Shown piece after piece: positions 39,375 to 48,721 of a DNA stretch of 64,000 bases. A model generated the notes under the pieces. It was not told where the DNA came from. It did not search any database and saw only the letters and a program-made list of their open reading frames with translations. The stretch covers positions 1,011,546 to 1,075,545 of the forward strand of contig NZ_BSOT01000005.1 of NCBI RefSeq assembly GCF_030160655.1, read 5' to 3'. Position numbers and translations under genes: made by a program. This DNA is from Agaribacter marinus (lineage in GTDB: Bacteria > Pseudomonadota > Gammaproteobacteria > Enterobacterales > Alteromonadaceae). How positions within the stretch are numbered: position 1 is the first letter of the stretch; the number at the start of each line of letters is the position of its first letter.

Positions 39375-40091
39375 ATGTCGCAAATATCTTCTACAGACGC
39401 TGGGAACGCACCTGAACAAATTGAATTTACGTCGGTAATTGCGGTTGCAATTCATGATATGAAAAACAGCTTAAGTTTACTGATGCAGTCTATAGAACAA
39501 ATGGCAAATAATTTTCCAGATGACGCAGTTGACGCCCTTGATAACTTAAATTCAGTTCATTACGAAGCAAACCGCATGAACACAACACTTGTACAAGTGT
39601 TAAGCCTCTATAAAGCGTCGGTAGACGCTTTACCCATCAATGTGGATGAAGTGTATGTTTGCGATCTTATTGAGGAATTAATCGACTCGAATGCTGTTTA
39701 TGTTAAACAAAAAGATATTCAAGTATTGTCTGACGTAGATGAAGATTTATCGTGGTACTTTGACAGAGATCTTGTATACATGATGGTTTATGACGTAATA
39801 ATAAATGCCATCCGCTATGGCTGTAGTAAAGTATCGTTAAAGGCCTTTATGGAAGACCAGAGACTGACCATTCAAGTAGAGGATGATGGCCCTGGGTACC
39901 CTTCGTCCATGCTTGAAATGTCCACTATCGAACTTACGCAGCAATGCATTAGTGAAGGACGCACAGGACTAGGCTTGTTTTTTGCCCGTTTGATCGCCCA
40001 GACACACAAGAATCAAGGTAAACAAGGAAGTATCACTCTCGCCAACAGTGATATCACTGGTGGTAGCATCTTCACGCTACAGTTACCGTAA
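39375..40091 (+). CDS. Soluble sensor histidine kinase
   Basis: 238 residues from ATG 39375 (MSQISSTDAGN). An H-box VAIHDMKNSLSLLMQSIEQM provides the phospho-accepting His (about residue 33), and a HATPase_c domain (about 110-236) has N-box VYDVIINAIRYG, G1-box VEDDGPGYP and G2-box GRTGLGLFFARLIAQ. There is no transmembrane or sensor domain, so it must sense through a partner. The open frame extends back to 39171 over the cysB start, but that part has no conserved features. No response regulator gene is adjacent. The next gene begins 13 bases later. Confidence 0.87.
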   Translation: MSQISSTDAGNAPEQIEFTSVIAVAIHDMKNSLSLLMQSIEQMANNFPDDAVDALDNLNSVHYEANRMNTTLVQVLSLYKASVDALPINVDEVYVCDLIEELIDSNAVYVKQKDIQVLSDVDEDLSWYFDRDLVYMMVYDVIINAIRYGCSKVSLKAFMEDQRLTIQVEDDGPGYPSSMLEMSTIELTQQCISEGRTGLGLFFARLIAQTHKNQGKQGSITLANSDITGGSIFTLQLP

Positions 40092-40104
40092 TAAAGGACT
40101 ATTC

Positions 40105-40869
40105 ATGAGTTACACTATTATCATTATTTTAATTACCGCCATCATTGTTGGTGGTATTGCTGCATCTGCTGTACAACAGCATAATGAGCGAAAAGAAGCG
40201 CAGAAACGTGATGAAATAAGTAAACATAAAGCTATATTAGATGAGACAGAAGTAGCAGTTTCAGCAGCTTCACAAATGCCCGTATCTAAAAAACTTATCG
40301 CGATATTACGAAAGCGCTCATTAATGGCGTTAAAAGGCATTAATGCACAATCTCCGTCCGCAGACATCAAAAATAAAATTAAAGAAACCACTAGGCTCAT
40401 TGAAGAACTCAACGTAGAAGAGCCAGCGCCAGATCTATCGACTTTCAACCTTCCCTCATCGGACAAAATGATCATTAAATATATTCAGGCTGTCAAAAAG
40501 CTACGAAATATACTACGTGTTGAAAACGCCAAAGGGAACATTTCGGTTAACGACTACAAAGCAGAAGATAAAACCCTAGAATGTCTGCAACTCAGAGTAA
40601 ATGTAGAAACGCTTAATAAAAGAGGGAATGATTCAGTGACGGCTGGTTTACAAGGCTCTGCGCGCCAATATTTTGAAAAAGGAATTGCTGCGCTTAAAAA
40701 CCATAAGCCACAAGATGAGTATACGCAAGCTAGAGCAAGTGAACTAACGAAACAGATAAACCAATTGGAAAGCACAGTTAAAGATAACAATATGCAAGAA
40801 GTTTTAGCTCAGAAGAAAAAAGAAAGCGAGGATATCGACAACTTATTCGCGCCGAAGAAGAAATGGTAG
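40105..40869 (+). CDS. Membrane-anchored coiled-coil protein of unknown function
   Basis: 254 residues from ATG 40105. One N-terminal membrane helix (about 3-22, YTIIIILITAIIVGGIAASAV), then a highly charged, mostly helical cytoplasmic region rich in Lys/Glu with predicted coiled coils (about 25-100 and 215-250), ending NLFAPKKKW. No enzyme motif recognised. It is 13 bases after the histidine kinase gene, with AAAGGA upstream, so the two are probably cotranscribed and could act together. The in-frame ATG at 40048 overlaps the kinase gene and is less likely. Confidence 0.75.
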   Translation: MSYTIIIILITAIIVGGIAASAVQQHNERKEAQKRDEISKHKAILDETEVAVSAASQMPVSKKLIAILRKRSLMALKGINAQSPSADIKNKIKETTRLIEELNVEEPAPDLSTFNLPSSDKMIIKYIQAVKKLRNILRVENAKGNISVNDYKAEDKTLECLQLRVNVETLNKRGNDSVTAGLQGSARQYFEKGIAALKNHKPQDEYTQARASELTKQINQLESTVKDNNMQEVLAQKKKESEDIDNLFAPKKKW

Positions 40870-41054
40870 GAAGCAATTAAGTTATTTGAGTAAATACCGT
40901 ACATTGAAAAATATGATGAAAGCGCTGAATTGAAAAGTTACACAGAATTACTGGTAAAAATCATAAATTATTAACAAAATATTTTCATTCTTCCCTCATT
41001 TAGTTCACGATAGGATAGTCTTCTTTTCGCATCTCTCAAATTTGAGGCTCTCTA

Positions 41055-42293
41055 GTGAACAATTCTTGGTACATCGCAGGTTTACTGTGCGCATCTACAA
41101 TTTCATGCACAACAACGTCTACTGAACCCTTAAACGGATCGTCGACGTTAACAAGTAAACATTTGGTAGATACGATAGTTGAAAAAGACGCCATTATTGT
41201 ATTTGAAGCGGAAAACTATGCATCTCAAACGCTAAATGAATCAAGGCAATGGTTAAGTTTCAGCGAGACAAACAGTGAATCACTCTCTCATAATTTTGCT
41301 GACGCTGACCTTCCGCATCTAGATGGCGCAAGTAATGGTGAATATCTCGAAATATTACCAGATACGCGAACAAATCATGATGAAGCACTTATACCCGGGG
41401 AGAATTTTACGGACAAGCCTGGAGAAATGGCAATACTCAGTTACCCAATTTATGTAACGACTCCGGGACGATACTATGTTTGGGCCAGAGCATATAGTAC
41501 GGGTACAGAAGACAACGGTATGCATATTGGCTTAAACGGAGACTGGCCGGAAAGCGGTCAACGTTTGCAATTTTGTAAAGGTAAATTTGCCTGGACATGG
41601 TCTAGTCAACAGCGCAGGCCAGATAACCACTGCGGAGACCCAACGACGCTCTGGATAGATATAGACAAGCCAGGCCAGCACATGTTGACTGTGTCGATGC
41701 GTGAAGATGGCACTGAAATCGACAAATTTATCTTAACGCAAGACAAGAATTACACACCTGTTGGTATGGGCCCTAGCGTAACAACATACAATGCCCCCGA
41801 ATTAAGTGAACGTACCGCGCTAAAAGATATTACGCACTACTACAAAATATTGGATGCAAATACTTATTTTACGCCCAATGATGCCAGTAAAGAGTATTTC
41901 TATTTCGACGAATGGCGAAAAGCAGCGGCAATCAATGCGGGCAAGCCAGATGCTCGAAATATTTTCGTGCGTGCGAGCTATGAAGTCCCTGCGAAGTTAC
42001 CTAGCAAAGCTCTCAATATGCAATTAGTAACCTTGTCAGAAATTGACGGAGAATCTTCTTATCGGGTATTCATCAATGACCAACTGATTGGCGAGTTTAC
42101 AAATGCTGAAACAACTATCGACTATAGTGAAAATACTTTTGATCTAGGTCTGCAATCATTAAAGCAAGGCGACACTATTCACGTAGAAGCAAATGCTGTC
42201 ACCAATGGCAAGATACCTGAAGGCGATATTACCGCATTTTCAAGAGGTAGATGGCGTGCGCTTGTGCTGCAGCATCCACTGAATAAGCGCTAG
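41055..42293 (+). CDS. Lipoprotein with GH115_C-like carbohydrate-associated domain
   Basis: 412 residues starting at GTG 41055 with GAGG 8 bases upstream. Lipoprotein-type N-terminus with Cys in STISCTTT. About residues 45-235 (VFEAENYASQTL, YPIYVTTPGRYYVWARAYSTGTEDNGMHIGLNGDWP, WIDIDKPGQHMLTVSMREDGTEIDKFILTQD) match the C-terminal domain of GH115 enzymes, which occurs as an ancillary module in many marine carbohydrate proteins. The last 150 residues are a second beta-rich domain without known motif. Probably binds polysaccharide; catalysis not evident. Heads a co-oriented group with the ThuA-DUF1080 gene. Confidence 0.72.
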   Translation: MNNSWYIAGLLCASTISCTTTSTEPLNGSSTLTSKHLVDTIVEKDAIIVFEAENYASQTLNESRQWLSFSETNSESLSHNFADADLPHLDGASNGEYLEILPDTRTNHDEALIPGENFTDKPGEMAILSYPIYVTTPGRYYVWARAYSTGTEDNGMHIGLNGDWPESGQRLQFCKGKFAWTWSSQQRRPDNHCGDPTTLWIDIDKPGQHMLTVSMREDGTEIDKFILTQDKNYTPVGMGPSVTTYNAPELSERTALKDITHYYKILDANTYFTPNDASKEYFYFDEWRKAAAINAGKPDARNIFVRASYEVPAKLPSKALNMQLVTLSEIDGESSYRVFINDQLIGEFTNAETTIDYSENTFDLGLQSLKQGDTIHVEANAVTNGKIPEGDITAFSRGRWRALVLQHPLNKR

Positions 42294-42393
42294 CCGCAGT
42301 ACTAGTATTACGACTACTTGCAATAACACTACGAGTAATAAACATTGTTCATGCATTCTTTTTTACGCATTTAATTAAAGTGAATACTTCAAT

Positions 42394-44121
42394 ATGAAAA
42401 AAATAGTTATCGGCATTTTTTGCCTAGTCATTGCATTACCTAGTATTACGGCGTTCGCAAACTCGTCAATTGATGCGCTCCTTGTTACTGGCCGAGCAAA
42501 TAAATATCACAACTGGGAAGCAACAAGTGCAGCAATAAATCAACATTTGAACGATGCTGGGATATTTAAGGTAACTAAAATTGTTACTTCACCGAGCGGA
42601 GAATCTCTCGATGATTTTAAACCACAGTGGCACAAGTACGATGTCGTTATTTTAGATTACGAAGGTGAAGAATGGATTGAATCCACAAAGTCTGCCTTCG
42701 TCGAATATATTAAAAATGGCGGTGGACTTGTGCTACTGCATGCGAGCGACAATAGTTTTCCTAATTGGAAAGAATACAATGATATTATTGGCATGGGTGG
42801 TTGGGGTGCGGCTAGTCTTCATTCGCCGCAGTTGTCAACCAAAGGCACACCAAAAGGCGGTAGCCGAAACGAAAAATGGGGCCCTTGGGTTTACTATCAC
42901 AATGGTAAACTTGTAAAAGATACTTCTCCAGGCGGAACGTTTCACCCGCCAGGTCAAGATTTTTTAGCCACAACACGCAATTTTGAACACCCAATTACAA
43001 AAGGCATGCCTGAAAATTGGTTAATCAGTAAAGACGAATTGTATTCTCGCTTACGAGGCCCCGCAAAGCATATTGATATATTAGTGACTGGCTTTGCAGA
43101 TCCTGCCAAAGGGCGTGCATCGCTGTATCATGAACCCATTCTTTTTACCGTTCAGTATGGTAAAGGACGAGTTGTTCACAGTACGCTTGGACATGCTGGA
43201 TTAAGAGACACTTCAGATGCCGAGTCTCTCAATAACTTAGGGTATATTACGACATTACAACGCGGCTCAGAATGGGCTGCGACAGGTAAGGTTACACAAG
43301 AGTTACCTGACGATTTTCCTACCGCTTATACCAAATCTAACAGAGTGACATCGTCAAGCCATTGGACAAACTTGCTTGACAACGACTTAAGTGATTGGGA
43401 AATATTTATGGGCGTTCCTCACGCTAGCGTCGAATTTGATGATGACTTTTCTGTTGAAGAAGGAAAACCACTCGGTGTAAATGTTGATCCCAAAGGTGTA
43501 TTTTCAACAAAACAAGAAAATGGCGAAACCATTCTACACATTACGGGTGAAGTATTTGCCGGATTAACAAGTAAAAAATCATTTAAGAACTATCACCTGC
43601 AAATGAAGATGCGTTGGGGCGACAAAAAATGGGAGCCGCGCTTAGATAAAAAACGTGATTCTGGCGTGTTGTATCATGCACATGGCGAACATGGCGCATT
43701 TTGGAATGTGTGGAAAAGCAGCTTAGAGTATCAAGTACAAGAGTCAGATATGGGCGATTTTATCACCCTTGCAGGTCCCAAAGCTGATGTTCGATACAGT
43801 AAGCAAGGAAAACGTCATGTATTTGATGTATGGAAAGACTATCAAGAATGGGATGGTTATTTACATGCTCAGGTTGAAGCAGATCGCCCACACGGCGAGT
43901 GGAATACCTTGGATATATATGTAATTGAAGATCAGGCAATTCATCTAATTAACGGTCGTGTCGTAATGGCCCTAAAAAATGCCAAAGATAAGAATGGACA
44001 ACCATTGACGGAAGGTCAATTGCAAATTCAGTCAGAAGCCGCTGAAGTTGACTATAAAGATATCCGTATTAGACATATCCAGCACTTTCCAGCATTGTTA
44101 AAACAAAAAGCGAAGTTATAG
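42394..44121 (+). CDS. ThuA-like plus DUF1080 (3-keto-glycoside hydrolase type) secreted protein
   Basis: 575 residues with signal peptide (cleavage near AFANS, about residue 23). The N-terminal ThuA domain (about 27-290) has IDALLVTGRANKYHNWEATSAAI, GGGLVLLHASDNSF and RVVHSTLGHAG. The C-terminal DUF1080 jelly roll (about 325-565) has LLDNDLSDWEIFMGVPHASVE, KKWEPRLDKKRDSGVLYH and QLQIQSEAAEVDYKDIRI. DUF1080 enzymes hydrolyse 3-keto-disaccharides made by oxidoreductases. The DUF1080 half is strikingly similar to that in the gene at 55660 (GVPHASV, KKWEPRLDKKRDSGVL). Probably periplasmic processing of oxidised sugars. Confidence 0.87.
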   Translation: MKKIVIGIFCLVIALPSITAFANSSIDALLVTGRANKYHNWEATSAAINQHLNDAGIFKVTKIVTSPSGESLDDFKPQWHKYDVVILDYEGEEWIESTKSAFVEYIKNGGGLVLLHASDNSFPNWKEYNDIIGMGGWGAASLHSPQLSTKGTPKGGSRNEKWGPWVYYHNGKLVKDTSPGGTFHPPGQDFLATTRNFEHPITKGMPENWLISKDELYSRLRGPAKHIDILVTGFADPAKGRASLYHEPILFTVQYGKGRVVHSTLGHAGLRDTSDAESLNNLGYITTLQRGSEWAATGKVTQELPDDFPTAYTKSNRVTSSSHWTNLLDNDLSDWEIFMGVPHASVEFDDDFSVEEGKPLGVNVDPKGVFSTKQENGETILHITGEVFAGLTSKKSFKNYHLQMKMRWGDKKWEPRLDKKRDSGVLYHAHGEHGAFWNVWKSSLEYQVQESDMGDFITLAGPKADVRYSKQGKRHVFDVWKDYQEWDGYLHAQVEADRPHGEWNTLDIYVIEDQAIHLINGRVVMALKNAKDKNGQPLTEGQLQIQSEAAEVDYKDIRIRHIQHFPALLKQKAKL

Positions 44122-44296
44122 CAAGCTTATCGTTATTCGCTTCGAACAGGAAAAATTTGGCGCCTAAACTCAAGGCGTCAAAAAAAGGCGCTAGACCAAT
44201 TCAGAACATAATTGTTATTCTTTTGTGAAGATCTTTGTGTCTAAAAAATAGATGATACTACCATCATGACTTTTTAATGTAATAAGGTGTATCTCG

Positions 44297-45373
44297 ATGA
44301 CGACAAATAGGTCAACATTATTTTCGCTAACGCTCGTAGCTTCTTTTGTCCTAAGTGCCTGTGGCGGCGGTGGCAGCTCTGATACTAGTGCTCCTCAACC
44401 AACACCACCACCTGTTGCACAGCCTGCGCCTGCTCCACCGGTTGAACCAGAAGCACCAGCGGAACCAGAAGCACCAGCGGAACCAGAAGCACCTGCCGAG
44501 CCAGAAGCACCTGCCGAACCTGAAGCGCCAGTTGAACCTGAAGCGCCCGCTGAAGTGCTCACTGGTATTTTTGTAGATTCAGCTGTTCAAGGCTTGTCAT
44601 TCAAAACAGCATCGCAAGACGGGCTTACCAATGCCGACGGTGAATTTACCTATGTAGAAGGTGAATCCGTCACGTTTTCAATTGGCGATATAGTATTTCC
44701 CGAAGTCAACGCCAGAGAAATGATGTCACCTCTAGACATATTTGACGTAGACGATGTTAACGACATTCGCGTCAGCAATATGGCAAGGTTGCTCCAAACC
44801 TTAGACTTAGACGGTATACCTGGCAATGGTATTACGATTACTGATGATGCGCACAATCAGGCAAATGGTGTTACTGTCAATTTTGGCGCTGATAATTTTG
44901 ATGAGCAAGTCAATGACGTTGTTGCAAATGCTGGTGCAAATAAAACGAACTTGATTACCGCCAGCGAAGCAATAAGTCATTTAAATGTGACCTTAGGAAA
45001 CATGCAAGCCAATTCAAGAGACTGTAACGCAGAGACGCCTAAAAAAGGCTACACAGGTGAGCTCACTAGCTTTGCTTATGAAGTAGCAGGCACTGTGACC
45101 GTTGTCGATAATTGCACACTTGAAGTAACGATGTTTACATATGTAGACGGCGGCGCACCAAATGTACAATTTTATACGGGAGAAAACTTAAATTTTGAGA
45201 CAACAAATGCCTTTGGCTTTGGACCACAACTAGAAGGCAGAACACTCAGAAACGAAACCATTCGCTTGCAATTGCCTGCTGGCAAAACGGTTGACGATTT
45301 TGACAGTGTTAGTGTTTGGTGCATCGACTTCAACGTTGACTTTGGCAGCACCGTTTTACGCGCGCCCATATAG
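44297..45373 (+). CDS. Lipoprotein with PEAPAE repeat stalk and DM13-like C-terminal domain
   Basis: 358 residues. Lipobox LSACGGGG (Cys about 21), a Pro-rich linker with six PEAPAE-type hexapeptides (about residues 49-84), a middle domain (about 88-235: GIFVDSAVQGLSFKTASQDGLTNADGEFTYVEGESVTFSIGD, found in many marine lipoproteins), and a C-terminal DM13-like domain (about 250-358: KKGYTGELTSFAYEVAGTVTVVDNCTLEVTMFTYVDGGAPNVQFYTG), a fold proposed to bind heme or carry redox. ATG 44297 has AAGGTG upstream. Partners are unknown; it follows the ThuA-DUF1080 gene by 175 bases. Confidence 0.78.
   Translation: MTTNRSTLFSLTLVASFVLSACGGGGSSDTSAPQPTPPPVAQPAPAPPVEPEAPAEPEAPAEPEAPAEPEAPAEPEAPVEPEAPAEVLTGIFVDSAVQGLSFKTASQDGLTNADGEFTYVEGESVTFSIGDIVFPEVNAREMMSPLDIFDVDDVNDIRVSNMARLLQTLDLDGIPGNGITITDDAHNQANGVTVNFGADNFDEQVNDVVANAGANKTNLITASEAISHLNVTLGNMQANSRDCNAETPKKGYTGELTSFAYEVAGTVTVVDNCTLEVTMFTYVDGGAPNVQFYTGENLNFETTNAFGFGPQLEGRTLRNETIRLQLPAGKTVDDFDSVSVWCIDFNVDFGSTVLRAPI
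44441..44548 (+). repeat. Six tandem 18-bp repeats encoding PEAPAE/V-type linker
   Basis: Units of GTT/GCG/GCC-GAA-CCA-GAA-GCA-CCA type, with third-base drift toward the 3' end. In frame, so copy change is tolerated. Confidence 0.9.
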
Positions 45374-45389
45374 GCGTTAACGTTAGCCA

Positions 45390-45416
45390 GAAGCCCTTGT
45401 TAATTTAAAGGGCTTC
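45390..45416. terminator. Hairpin between convergent genes, possible bidirectional terminator
   Basis: Perfect 9-bp stem GAAGCCCTT (45390-45398) / AAGGGCTTC (45408-45416). It covers the stop codon of the minus-strand PhyH gene. Only a short T-run (CCTTCGTTTT) follows on the plus strand. Confidence 0.6.
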
Positions 45417-46245
45417 CTTCGTTTTGGATCCAATTAAATTCAGAATATTTGCTGGAGTCACAAGTGATATGCAACGTAAATGCATGTCGTGATTTACTGG
45501 AAAGATTAGGCGCGCTAAAGTGAGGTAATAAGCCGTTAAATACAACGAGAGTACCTTTTTTTACGTCTAAAACTGTCGCTGATTCATCTTCTGGCCAAGG
45601 TGTTTCATCGAGCACTTTAAGTTCGGTGGTGTCGTCGGGATAACGCAAGAACTGCTCTCGTAACGGCGTATTAGTTGACGCTCTTGATTTATCCGGCGTT
45701 TGTACCCGCAAACAACCATTTTCAATTGTCGCGTCTTCAACTGCGACCCAAAAAGTAACTACCGAAATAGGATCGGTGTAAAAGTATGTTGCGTCTTGAT
45801 GCCAACGTATTATTCCACCAATTTTTGGCTGTTTAAAAATGTACATCGATTGACGAATACGGGGGGTTTGTAAACCCACACTTTTAGCTACTTCTGCAAT
45901 TTTTGGAGAGTGACTAAACGCGCTAAATGCCGGGTCCAATGTATGCAAAGCATGTCCTATTTTATTGATACTCAGAGACTTCTCTTGCACTAATTCCCCA
46001 TTGACCGAAAATGCATCTTCTTCATAAAAACAACGTATTTTGTCACTTGAACTTAAAAAATAATCATTTCTAGTTTTATCATGATCTTTGGTCGAAAATA
46101 TTGAACTCGTTGAACTCGGGTCAAAGTCATCAACTATTTTATTTGCGGCATTCTTAATAGACGACATTTCGTCATTCGAGAAAAACCCAGGTAACACTAG
46201 ATACCCGTTATTCATATATTCTTGCTGCTGCAGCAGTGTTAACAT
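45400..46245 (-). CDS. Phytanoyl-CoA dioxygenase (PhyH) family oxygenase
   Basis: 281-residue Fe(II)/2-oxoglutarate-dependent oxygenase. The N-terminal FFSNDEMSSIKNAANKIV matches PhyH. Iron ligands: WHQDATYF (His-x-Asp) and the distal His in GLLPHFSAPNLSS, with SRHAFTLH carrying the 2-oxoglutarate-binding Arg. Substrate unknown; bacterial members hydroxylate diverse small molecules, including ectoine-like compounds. No close operon partner; the MOSC gene upstream on the same strand is 68 bases away. Confidence 0.88.
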   Translation of the reverse strand: MLTLLQQQEYMNNGYLVLPGFFSNDEMSSIKNAANKIVDDFDPSSTSSIFSTKDHDKTRNDYFLSSSDKIRCFYEEDAFSVNGELVQEKSLSINKIGHALHTLDPAFSAFSHSPKIAEVAKSVGLQTPRIRQSMYIFKQPKIGGIIRWHQDATYFYTDPISVVTFWVAVEDATIENGCLRVQTPDKSRASTNTPLREQFLRYPDDTTELKVLDETPWPEDESATVLDVKKGTLVVFNGLLPHFSAPNLSSKSRHAFTLHITCDSSKYSEFNWIQNEGSPLN

Positions 46246-46313
46246 TTGTACATCTTCTATAGGATTAGTTATTGTGTATGCTTCTTAAGGTACGCTATTG
46301 ACAAATTTATTCG

Positions 46314-47162
46314 TCATTCATTCATCAATTGATCACCAACCATAATGGTGCTTCCAATGCCTTTGGTCAAAATTGCGTTTCCACCAAAAAATGCCCCAGG
46401 ATGATTTTCAAGCGGATTTAATTCTCGTAAAACACCCAATGGTTGAGTTGGTTCACGGCGCTCGCCGGTTTCCTGATCAATCGTGGTTACAGGGCAACGC
46501 TCACACGCTTTACGGATAGACAGTTGATATTGCCCATTAACCTCGCTGCAGTTTTGGTAAAACAATTCGTGAAAAGCTGATTCGCAATTGTCTATCACGA
46601 CATTTGGACGAAATCGTTCAATGCTGACTTCAGAAAACCCACGCGCTTTTAACTGCAAATTCAATGCGTGTAAACTCACCAATGAGGTAATTAGGTATGG
46701 AAACCCATCGGCAAAATACGTATTCGCCTCTTCTCCGTCAAATAAATATTTGTCTTTGATAAGGCGCCGGTCTCGTTTGTCAAAACGAACCAATTTTAAC
46801 TGATGTTTTCTGAACAAGCCAAGTGCCTCAGTCAACCAATCACTGACGTGCCCGCCTTCATCAATCGCACTTACTTGGTTTCCCCAAACAGATACTGTTC
46901 TCACGGACTTAGATTCATCTAACACAAGAGGAATACTGATGCTGCCAGCAGATGGATGAGATAAAACCAAGCTATCCGCACTAATGTTAGTGCCTATTGT
47001 CGCCATTGAAGGCAGTTGACGTTGCGTAACAAAATTGCCTTTAACATCAACCAACATCCATTCTCGATCGTGAGGTAGCCCTTCGGTAAACAATCTACTT
47101 TTTTGCAATTCAATACCACGTAAACCTTTAACTGGATATACGAACAAGCGTGTAATTTTCAT
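46314..47162 (-). CDS. MOSC domain protein (YcbX-like, molybdenum-cofactor sulfur carrier type)
   Basis: 282 residues. MOSC N-terminal beta-barrel (about 1-120: ITRLFVYPVKGLRGIELQKSRLFTEGLPHDREWMLVD) and MOSC domain (about 125-278) with IERFRPNVVIDN and KACERCPVTTIDQETGER, holding the conserved Cys that binds Moco or sulfur in the family. It lacks the C-terminal 2Fe-2S ferredoxin domain of E. coli YcbX. Probably a Moco-dependent reductase of N-hydroxylated compounds, needing an external electron donor. Confidence 0.9.
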   Translation of the reverse strand: MKITRLFVYPVKGLRGIELQKSRLFTEGLPHDREWMLVDVKGNFVTQRQLPSMATIGTNISADSLVLSHPSAGSISIPLVLDESKSVRTVSVWGNQVSAIDEGGHVSDWLTEALGLFRKHQLKLVRFDKRDRRLIKDKYLFDGEEANTYFADGFPYLITSLVSLHALNLQLKARGFSEVSIERFRPNVVIDNCESAFHELFYQNCSEVNGQYQLSIRKACERCPVTTIDQETGERREPTQPLGVLRELNPLENHPGAFFGGNAILTKGIGSTIMVGDQLMNE

Positions 47163-47312
47163 ATCAACCTTAGAAATAACATTCTCTTATTGATAGTAAA
47201 CCAGTACTCATGATTTTCAATAGTAGAAACACATATCGAGAATAAAATTGTACAAAATAGCCCTTGTAAACAATACTTTCGTGAGGGTGTTAAATGTGTA
47301 ACAAGGAAATAC

Positions 47313-48035
47313 ATGGCAGGTTTTAACAAAGTTGTGAACAACTACGATGACGCAATGCAAGGGCTTAAAAATGGCATGACCATAATTGCTGGCGGTTTTG
47401 GCCTTTGCGGAATTCCTGAAGGATTAATCGCTGAAATTAAACGAAAAGGAACACGTAATTTGACCGTCGTGTCTAACAATTGCGGTATTGACGGTTTTGG
47501 TTTAGGTGTTTTACTCGAAGATAAACAGATAATAAAAATGGTGTCATCATACGTTGGAGAAAACGCATTGTTTGAGCAACAACTTCTGAATGGCGAATTG
47601 GAGGTAGAACTTACACCGCAGGGCACGCTCGCGGAAAAAATTCGTGCCGGCGGCGCAGGTATCCCTGCCTTCTATACATCAACCGGCTATGGCACACCAA
47701 TAGGCGAAGGCAAAGATGTAAAGCTATTCAATGACCGGCCATATATATTGGAAGAAAGCATCACCGGCGATTACGCCATAGTGAAGGCATGGAAAGCCGA
47801 CGCTTATGGAAATTGCATTTATCGCCACACAGCCATGAATTTTAACCCGCTAGCAGCGACCGCAGCAAACGTTACCGTCGTTGAAGTAGAAGAGATTGTT
47901 GAAATAGGTAGTCTGTCTCCCGATCAAATTCACACACCGGGTATTTATGTTGATCGCGTGATAAAAGGAACGTTCGAAAAACGGATTGAGCGCAAAGTGA
48001 TTCAACAAACTGCGCCGTCGAAAGGCACACAATAA
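47313..48035 (+). CDS. scoA: 3-oxoacid CoA-transferase subunit A
   Basis: 240 residues. Family start [37 protein letters not shown] with the CoA-binding glycine loop, [40 protein letters not shown]. Pairs with subunit B to move CoA from succinyl-CoA to acetoacetate (SCOT type) in ketone-body or acetoacetate use. AAGGAA precedes the ATG. The stop overlaps the subunit B start (TAATG). Could be named atoD by other conventions. Confidence 0.93.
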   Translation: MAGFNKVVNNYDDAMQGLKNGMTIIAGGFGLCGIPEGLIAEIKRKGTRNLTVVSNNCGIDGFGLGVLLEDKQIIKMVSSYVGENALFEQQLLNGELEVELTPQGTLAEKIRAGGAGIPAFYTSTGYGTPIGEGKDVKLFNDRPYILEESITGDYAIVKAWKADAYGNCIYRHTAMNFNPLAATAANVTVVEVEEIVEIGSLSPDQIHTPGIYVDRVIKGTFEKRIERKVIQQTAPSKGTQ

Positions 48036-48691
48036 TGGCCCTATCTAGAGAACAAATGGCAATGCGTGTTGCAAGCGAATTTAAGGATGGCGACTATGTC
48101 AATTTGGGCATTGGCATTCCGACGCTCGCCGCTAACTATGTGCCACCAAACATTAGTGTAATGTTGCAATCTGAAAATGGCTTACTAGGTATGGGCGCCT
48201 ACCCTACGGAACAAGAAATTGACCCAGATATGATTAATGCAGGCAAAGAAACAGTTACTGCATCCATTGGCGCGTCAATTTTTAACTCAGCCGACAGTTT
48301 TGCGATGATTCGAGGTGGGCATATAGACTTTACTGTACTTGGTGCCTTTGAGGTCGATGTAAAAGGTAATATCGCATCTTGGATGATACCAGGGAAACTG
48401 ATCAAAGGAATGGGCGGCGCAATGGACTTAGTCGCGGGAGCAAAAAATATCATCGTCACGATGACACATACTGACAAATACGGTAAATCAAAGCTCTTGA
48501 CGACATGCAGCCTGCCGCTCACTGGTGTAAATTGTATTACGCGAATCATTACCGATTTAGCCGTGCTAGAAATTAAAAATAACGCATTCTATTTGAAGGA
48601 ACGAGCACCGGGCGTTAGCGTGCAAGAAATTAAGGATAAAACGGACGGCGCATTAGTCATCGACGGCGTGATACACGAAATGAAAGTATAA
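48035..48691 (+). CDS. scoB: 3-oxoacid CoA-transferase subunit B
   Basis: 218 residues. FKDGDYVNLGIGIPTLAANYVP and the active-site SENGLLGMG, whose Glu forms the glutamyl-CoA thioester in the family; GGHIDFTVLGAFEVD and the C-terminal ELKE-like LKERAPGVSVQEI also match. Coupled to scoA by a one-base overlap. The DEAD-box helicase gene starts 30 bases after it and may be read through, as no terminator is visible. Confidence 0.94.
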   Translation: MALSREQMAMRVASEFKDGDYVNLGIGIPTLAANYVPPNISVMLQSENGLLGMGAYPTEQEIDPDMINAGKETVTASIGASIFNSADSFAMIRGGHIDFTVLGAFEVDVKGNIASWMIPGKLIKGMGGAMDLVAGAKNIIVTMTHTDKYGKSKLLTTCSLPLTGVNCITRIITDLAVLEIKNNAFYLKERAPGVSVQEIKDKTDGALVIDGVIHEMKV

Positions 48692-48721
48692 TGCTTTAGA
48701 CATAGGGGCAAACCTTATATA

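Noticed and set aside
44160-44210. GGCGCC-rich small hairpins after the ThuA-DUF1080 gene as a terminator
   Set aside because: The stem is only 5-6 bp and is followed by A-runs rather than T-runs on the coding strand.
44252-44267. Palindrome ATGATACTACCATCAT before the DM13-like lipoprotein gene as a fourth LacI operator
   Set aside because: Outer arms resemble the LacI sites, but the centre lacks CG and the AACGCTATCA core is absent.
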